From an uncultured Collinsella sp. (lineage in GTDB: Bacteria; Actinomycetota; Coriobacteriia; Coriobacteriales; Coriobacteriaceae), in NCBI GenBank assembly GCA_900551605.1, contig URWS01000041.1, positions 1 to 8,788 of the forward strand: a stretch of 8,788 nt of DNA, read 5' to 3'. Numbering within the stretch: the stretch's first letter is position 1; each line of letters opens with the position of its first letter. The translations under genes and the position numbers were made by a program. Of this stretch, positions 5,882-8,788 are shown one piece after another. Under the pieces are notes generated by a model. That model was not told where the DNA came from. It saw nothing but the letters and a program-made list of their open reading frames with translations, and ran no database searches.

Positions 5882-8323
5882 ATGAGTATCAAGCGTTTGG
5901 CACTTTGCCGCAGTCAGGGCCGTCTGTTTGTGCTGCTTCGTTTTGCCGGTCAGGATGTCGCTGCGCTTATTGAGCGGGAGGGTTCTCAAGCGTTTGCCCA
6001 CGCGACAACGAGCGGTTCTTGTGTGCCGTCGCTGGTGTTCCCAGTCGATCATGGCCGTGTGCTGGCGCTTTGCCCTTCCGTTTCCGATTACGAACGCGAG
6101 CTTGCCGTGTTGGTGCTTCCGTTTTTGGATGGCTCGTCGATGGATGTCGTTTTTGCATCCGGTGGCCAAAGGTTGGGCTCCATTCGCCTCGATAGCCGCG
6201 TGGCCAAGCTGGAATCCAAGATTAACTACAAAGCAAAGGCTGCGATGTGTGCGCTCGTTCGCGACGCACAGCGCGGCGAGTGCTGCGGTCGCTACGAGAT
6301 CGATGCCATTCGCTATTTGCCGGCAGACGCCGGCGCGGTGTGGCGCTATGAGGTTACGTGGGTGGGAGACCCCCGGTGCGCACCTGAGCTCCAGGTCTTC
6401 GATACGCATATGAACGCCATCGATGCCACCGTGCATGTGTTTGAATCGCAGGTCGATGTGCCGCAGCAGAACGGATGCCGCGTCAATAAAACGTATCTGA
6501 GCGTTGAGATGCCTCAGGATATACGAGATTTTGTCGCGATTGTGAGCGATCCCACGGAGCAGATTCAGAGTGGTTTTTGCGCTATGGATGGCCGCCTGTA
6601 CAACGGCATGGTCGACGACAGCTGGAACCGCATGAAGGATGCGCGTGCAGACGACGCGGCTTATCGACGTTGGTTTGAGCAGCATCGCGCAAAGTCGGGC
6701 GATTTAGCGTGCCAGCGTGTCGCTTCGGTGGCTTTTGCCTATAGACCACTCGTGAGCATTGTGGTGCCGTGCTACAAGACTGATCGGGTCTACCTGCGCG
6801 AGCTGCTGGACTCGGTGCTAGCCCAGAGCTATGACAACTGGGAATTGCTGCTTATGGACGCCTCGCCCGAATGGGACGCGGTGTCCAATCTTGCGGCAGG
6901 CGCCCACGACGAGCGCATCCGTCGCATCGAGCTTCCCGGCAACGGCGGCATTGTGCTCAACACCAACGCAGGTATCGAGCGAGCGACAGGCGACTACGTC
7001 GCGTTCTTGGACCATGACGACATCCTGGAACCGGACGCATTGTTCCGCTATGTTGCCGCGCTGAACAAGGCTGCCGAGGACGAGCGTCCCCAGGTCCTGT
7101 TCTGCGACGAGGACATGTTCCAGAAAACGGGGGAGTGGGGCCAGCCGGTCTTTAAGACGCGGCTCAACGTCGACCTGCTCTATAGCCATAACTGCGTGAC
7201 GCATTTCCTGATGGTGGAGAAGGCGCTTATCGATCGTATTGGCACGTCCCCAGAAGACGTTGCGGGTGCCCAGGACTACGACCTGACGCTTCGCTGCCTT
7301 GCGGCGGGCGCGCGGTTTGAGCATGTTGCGCACGTGCTGTATCACTGGCGCGTTCATCCGGGGTCGACCGCCGATGGCTCTGCCGATAGCAAGCCGTATG
7401 CCATCGAGGCCGGGCGCCTTGCGCTTCAGCGCCACTTTAACGCGCTGGGCATTTGCGGAACGGTCGAGGAGACCGAGACGCCGTTTGTCTATCGCATGCG
7501 CTATGCGCTGCCGGAGCCTGCGCCGCTGGTGAGCATTGTGATTCCCACCAAGGACCACGTTGAGACGCTCGATGCCTGTGTGATGTCGATTGCCCAGAAG
7601 GCCACGTATGCCAACTATGAGATCGTCTTGGTGGAGAACAACAGCGAAGCCCCGGATACGTTTGCGTATTACGAAACCCTGCCGGAACGCGTGGCTTCAG
7701 CATCAGGAGGCAAGGGCATCGCGCGCGTTGTGTACTGGCCGGGCGAGTTCAATTACTCCCAGATCATTAACTTTGGCGTGGAGCATGCCAAGGGTGATTA
7801 CCTTCTGTTGCTGAACAATGATACCGAGGTCATAAGCCCCGACTTTATCGAAGAGATGATGGGCTATCTGCAGCGTCCCGATGCGGGCGTGGTGGGCGCC
7901 AAACTCTACTTTGCCGACCATCTGGTGCAACACGCTGGCATATTGGTTGGTGTGCGTGGCGCACTTGCCCATGCCAACCAGGATTTCTCGGCAAAGCGCG
8001 AGGGCTATCTTGCCCGCGCTGTGCGCCCCGGTAACTTCAGCGCCGTAACGGGTGCCTGCCAGATGGTCCGACGCGACGTATTTGAGCGGGTCGGCGGCTA
8101 CAACGAGGAATTCGCCGTTGGCTTTAACGACGCTGACTTTTGCCTGCGCGTGCGGGAAGCTGGCTACCGCACCATCTTTACGCCCTATGCCGAGCTGTAC
8201 CACTACGAGTTCACCTCGCGCGGCAGGGAAGAGGCCAACGAGGAAAAGCTGCGCCGCTGGAAGCGCGAGCAGGCCCTGTTCATGCAGCGCTGGCCGGAGT
8301 TCTTCCTCAGCGGCGACCCCTGA
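5882..8323 (+). CDS. Tripartite protein with two GT2 domains (gt5)
   Basis: An 813-residue protein. Residues 1 to about 285 match no family I recognise and end in a YRRWFEQH-type segment (261 onward), a linker I associate with large GT2 proteins. GT domain 1 runs from about 289: PLVSIVVP, then MDAS at 325-328 where DDGS or DDAS is usual, LDHDD at 376-380 and QD at 464-465. GT domain 2 runs from about 548: PLVSIVIPTK, VENNS at 584-588, NNDTE at 645-649 as the metal site, and a C-terminal NDADFCLR from 749, a pattern typical of WbbL/COG1216-like rhamnosyl- and related transferases. No membrane helices are evident. ATG 5882 follows the gt4 stop with no gap and only a weak GAGAAG Shine-Dalgarno, implying translational coupling. 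Two domains suggest consecutive or alternating sugar additions (inference). Donor unknown; rhamnose is only a family-based guess. Confidence 0.93.
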   Translation: MSIKRLALCRSQGRLFVLLRFAGQDVAALIEREGSQAFAHATTSGSCVPSLVFPVDHGRVLALCPSVSDYERELAVLVLPFLDGSSMDVVFASGGQRLGSIRLDSRVAKLESKINYKAKAAMCALVRDAQRGECCGRYEIDAIRYLPADAGAVWRYEVTWVGDPRCAPELQVFDTHMNAIDATVHVFESQVDVPQQNGCRVNKTYLSVEMPQDIRDFVAIVSDPTEQIQSGFCAMDGRLYNGMVDDSWNRMKDARADDAAYRRWFEQHRAKSGDLACQRVASVAFAYRPLVSIVVPCYKTDRVYLRELLDSVLAQSYDNWELLLMDASPEWDAVSNLAAGAHDERIRRIELPGNGGIVLNTNAGIERATGDYVAFLDHDDILEPDALFRYVAALNKAAEDERPQVLFCDEDMFQKTGEWGQPVFKTRLNVDLLYSHNCVTHFLMVEKALIDRIGTSPEDVAGAQDYDLTLRCLAAGARFEHVAHVLYHWRVHPGSTADGSADSKPYAIEAGRLALQRHFNALGICGTVEETETPFVYRMRYALPEPAPLVSIVIPTKDHVETLDACVMSIAQKATYANYEIVLVENNSEAPDTFAYYETLPERVASASGGKGIARVVYWPGEFNYSQIINFGVEHAKGDYLLLLNNDTEVISPDFIEEMMGYLQRPDAGVVGAKLYFADHLVQHAGILVGVRGALAHANQDFSAKREGYLARAVRPGNFSAVTGACQMVRRDVFERVGGYNEEFAVGFNDADFCLRVREAGYRTIFTPYAELYHYEFTSRGREEANEEKLRRWKREQALFMQRWPEFFLSGDP

Positions 8324-8343
8324 CTCGGGCCAAATCTATCTGC

Positions 8344-8362
8344 CGAGAACGAGTACTTCTCG
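8344..8362. terminator. Possible bidirectional terminator hairpin between convergent genes
   Basis: CGAGAA (8344-8349) and TTCTCG (8357-8362) form a six-base stem with a seven-base loop in the 41-base gap between the gt5 stop and the stop of the minus-strand gene. The plus-strand side is followed by CTTTAG and the minus-strand side by no clear T-run, so termination would be weak. A competing stem, CTCGG (8324-8328) with CCGAG (8343-8347), uses the same bases. Position supports a shared terminator; sequence support is modest. Confidence 0.35.
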
Positions 8363-8364
8363 CT

Positions 8365-8788
8365 TTAGCGCGAAGTGATGCCAAGATTCGGCAAAGTATC
8401 CTCAAGAGTCGCAAGGGCGGTGGGGTTCAAATACTCCTCGTTCAAGCGGCTCTTGTCATATCGAAAACGTGTGCCTCGTGAGCATTCGACGAGTTCCGCA
8501 GTAAAGAATTTCTCCCAGCTAAAAAACTCTAAGCTTTCGATATGTTCAGCGGGATTAAGTAGTATCTCCTTAATGTGTCTGCTGTTGAATAATCCCGACT
8601 TCAACACGAGCCATTCGAACGATTCCGGCAGGAATAGCTTGATGTTCTTTCGGCGCTGTAGTGCAGTTGCTTCTGCAATTTCTGGTCCAAAGGCGGCGCC
8701 GTCGGCAATCACGAGGATATCGTTTTCTGGTGCGTCCGTAATGCAATTGCAGATATTTGATTTTCCACCCGCGCTGATGCACCTAATA
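8365..8788 (-). CDS. Unrecognised protein, C-terminal 140 residues (5' end beyond window)
   Basis: The frame is open from the right edge to TAA at 8367-8365, giving 140 C-terminal residues. GTG at 8712 is a possible start, but coding character continues upstream: residues AGGKSNICNC lie about 20 codons earlier and DILVIADGAAFG reads straight across that GTG, so the real start is outside the window. Visible features are the glycine-lysine-serine turn, a hydrophobic strand ending in IADG, a segment LFLPESFEWLVLKSG, and a charged C-terminal part with SWEKFF and LNEEYLNP. The layout faintly recalls the Toprim-like ends of some ATPase-linked proteins, but the usual E and DxD residues are not intact, so I assign no function. 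GC is about 48% over 8401-8760, well below the glycosyltransferases, suggesting separate, possibly horizontal, origin. It converges on gt5. Confidence 0.7.
   Translation of the reverse strand, partial: IRCISAGGKSNICNCITDAPENDILVIADGAAFGPEIAEATALQRRKNIKLFLPESFEWLVLKSGLFNSRHIKEILLNPAEHIESLEFFSWEKFFTAELVECSRGTRFRYDKSRLNEEYLNPTALATLEDTLPNLGITSR

Noticed and set aside
8712..8712. GTG at 8712 as a real start giving a complete 115-residue protein
   Set aside because: The frame stays open upstream to the window edge with plausible protein sequence, and the GTG falls inside a continuous hydrophobic strand, so it is an internal valine.

Overview
The window looks like one end of a short-read contig from a high-GC bacterium. 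Its first 45 bases are not genomic: they are Illumina Nextera library sequence (tail of the P5 primer, an 8-base i5 index and the full Tn5 mosaic-end adapter). Genomic sequence starts at base 46. The glycosyltransferase genes run at about 60-67% GC in the lines I counted, use TTG starts behind strong Shine-Dalgarno sites, and have proteins of a style I associate with gut Coriobacteriia such as Collinsella. That taxon is a recollection of protein style, not a database result, and I hold it at moderate confidence.

Layout. (1) 46-214: a possible 26-residue tail of an unknown plus-strand gene and a weak hairpin. (2) 215-1345, minus strand: an integral-membrane acyltransferase-3 (OafA-like) gene broken by an in-frame TAA at codon 33, just after its R-x10-H active-site motif. 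(3) 1346-1457: a divergent intergenic region with overlapping promoter-like elements. (4) 1458-8323, plus strand: five consecutive family-2 (GT-A fold) glycosyltransferase genes, here gt1 to gt5, closely spaced and carrying six glycosyltransferase domains. gt1 and gt3 are close paralogues, and gt2 and gt4 are more distant ones, so the array reads A-B-A'-B' and then gt5, an 813-residue protein with an unassigned N-terminal region and two glycosyltransferase domains. (5) 8365 to the right edge, minus strand: the C-terminal 140 codons of an unrecognised gene at about 48% GC, converging on gt5.

How the genes may work together. Several GT2 enzymes in one transcription unit beside a membrane O-acyltransferase is the usual composition of a capsule, cell-wall polysaccharide or glycolipid locus: the GTs build a repeat unit on a carrier at the cytoplasmic face and the acyltransferase decorates it. 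No polymerase, flippase, ABC exporter, priming transferase or nucleotide-sugar gene lies in the window, so the polymer cannot be named. The broken acyltransferase suggests the decoration is lost in this strain, unless the stop is an assembly error. I found no RNA genes, CRISPR array, insertion sequence or phage gene. The points most worth a second look are the nonsense codon, the A-B-A'-B' array with uneven divergence, the unassigned N-terminal region of gt5, and the low-GC gene at the right edge.
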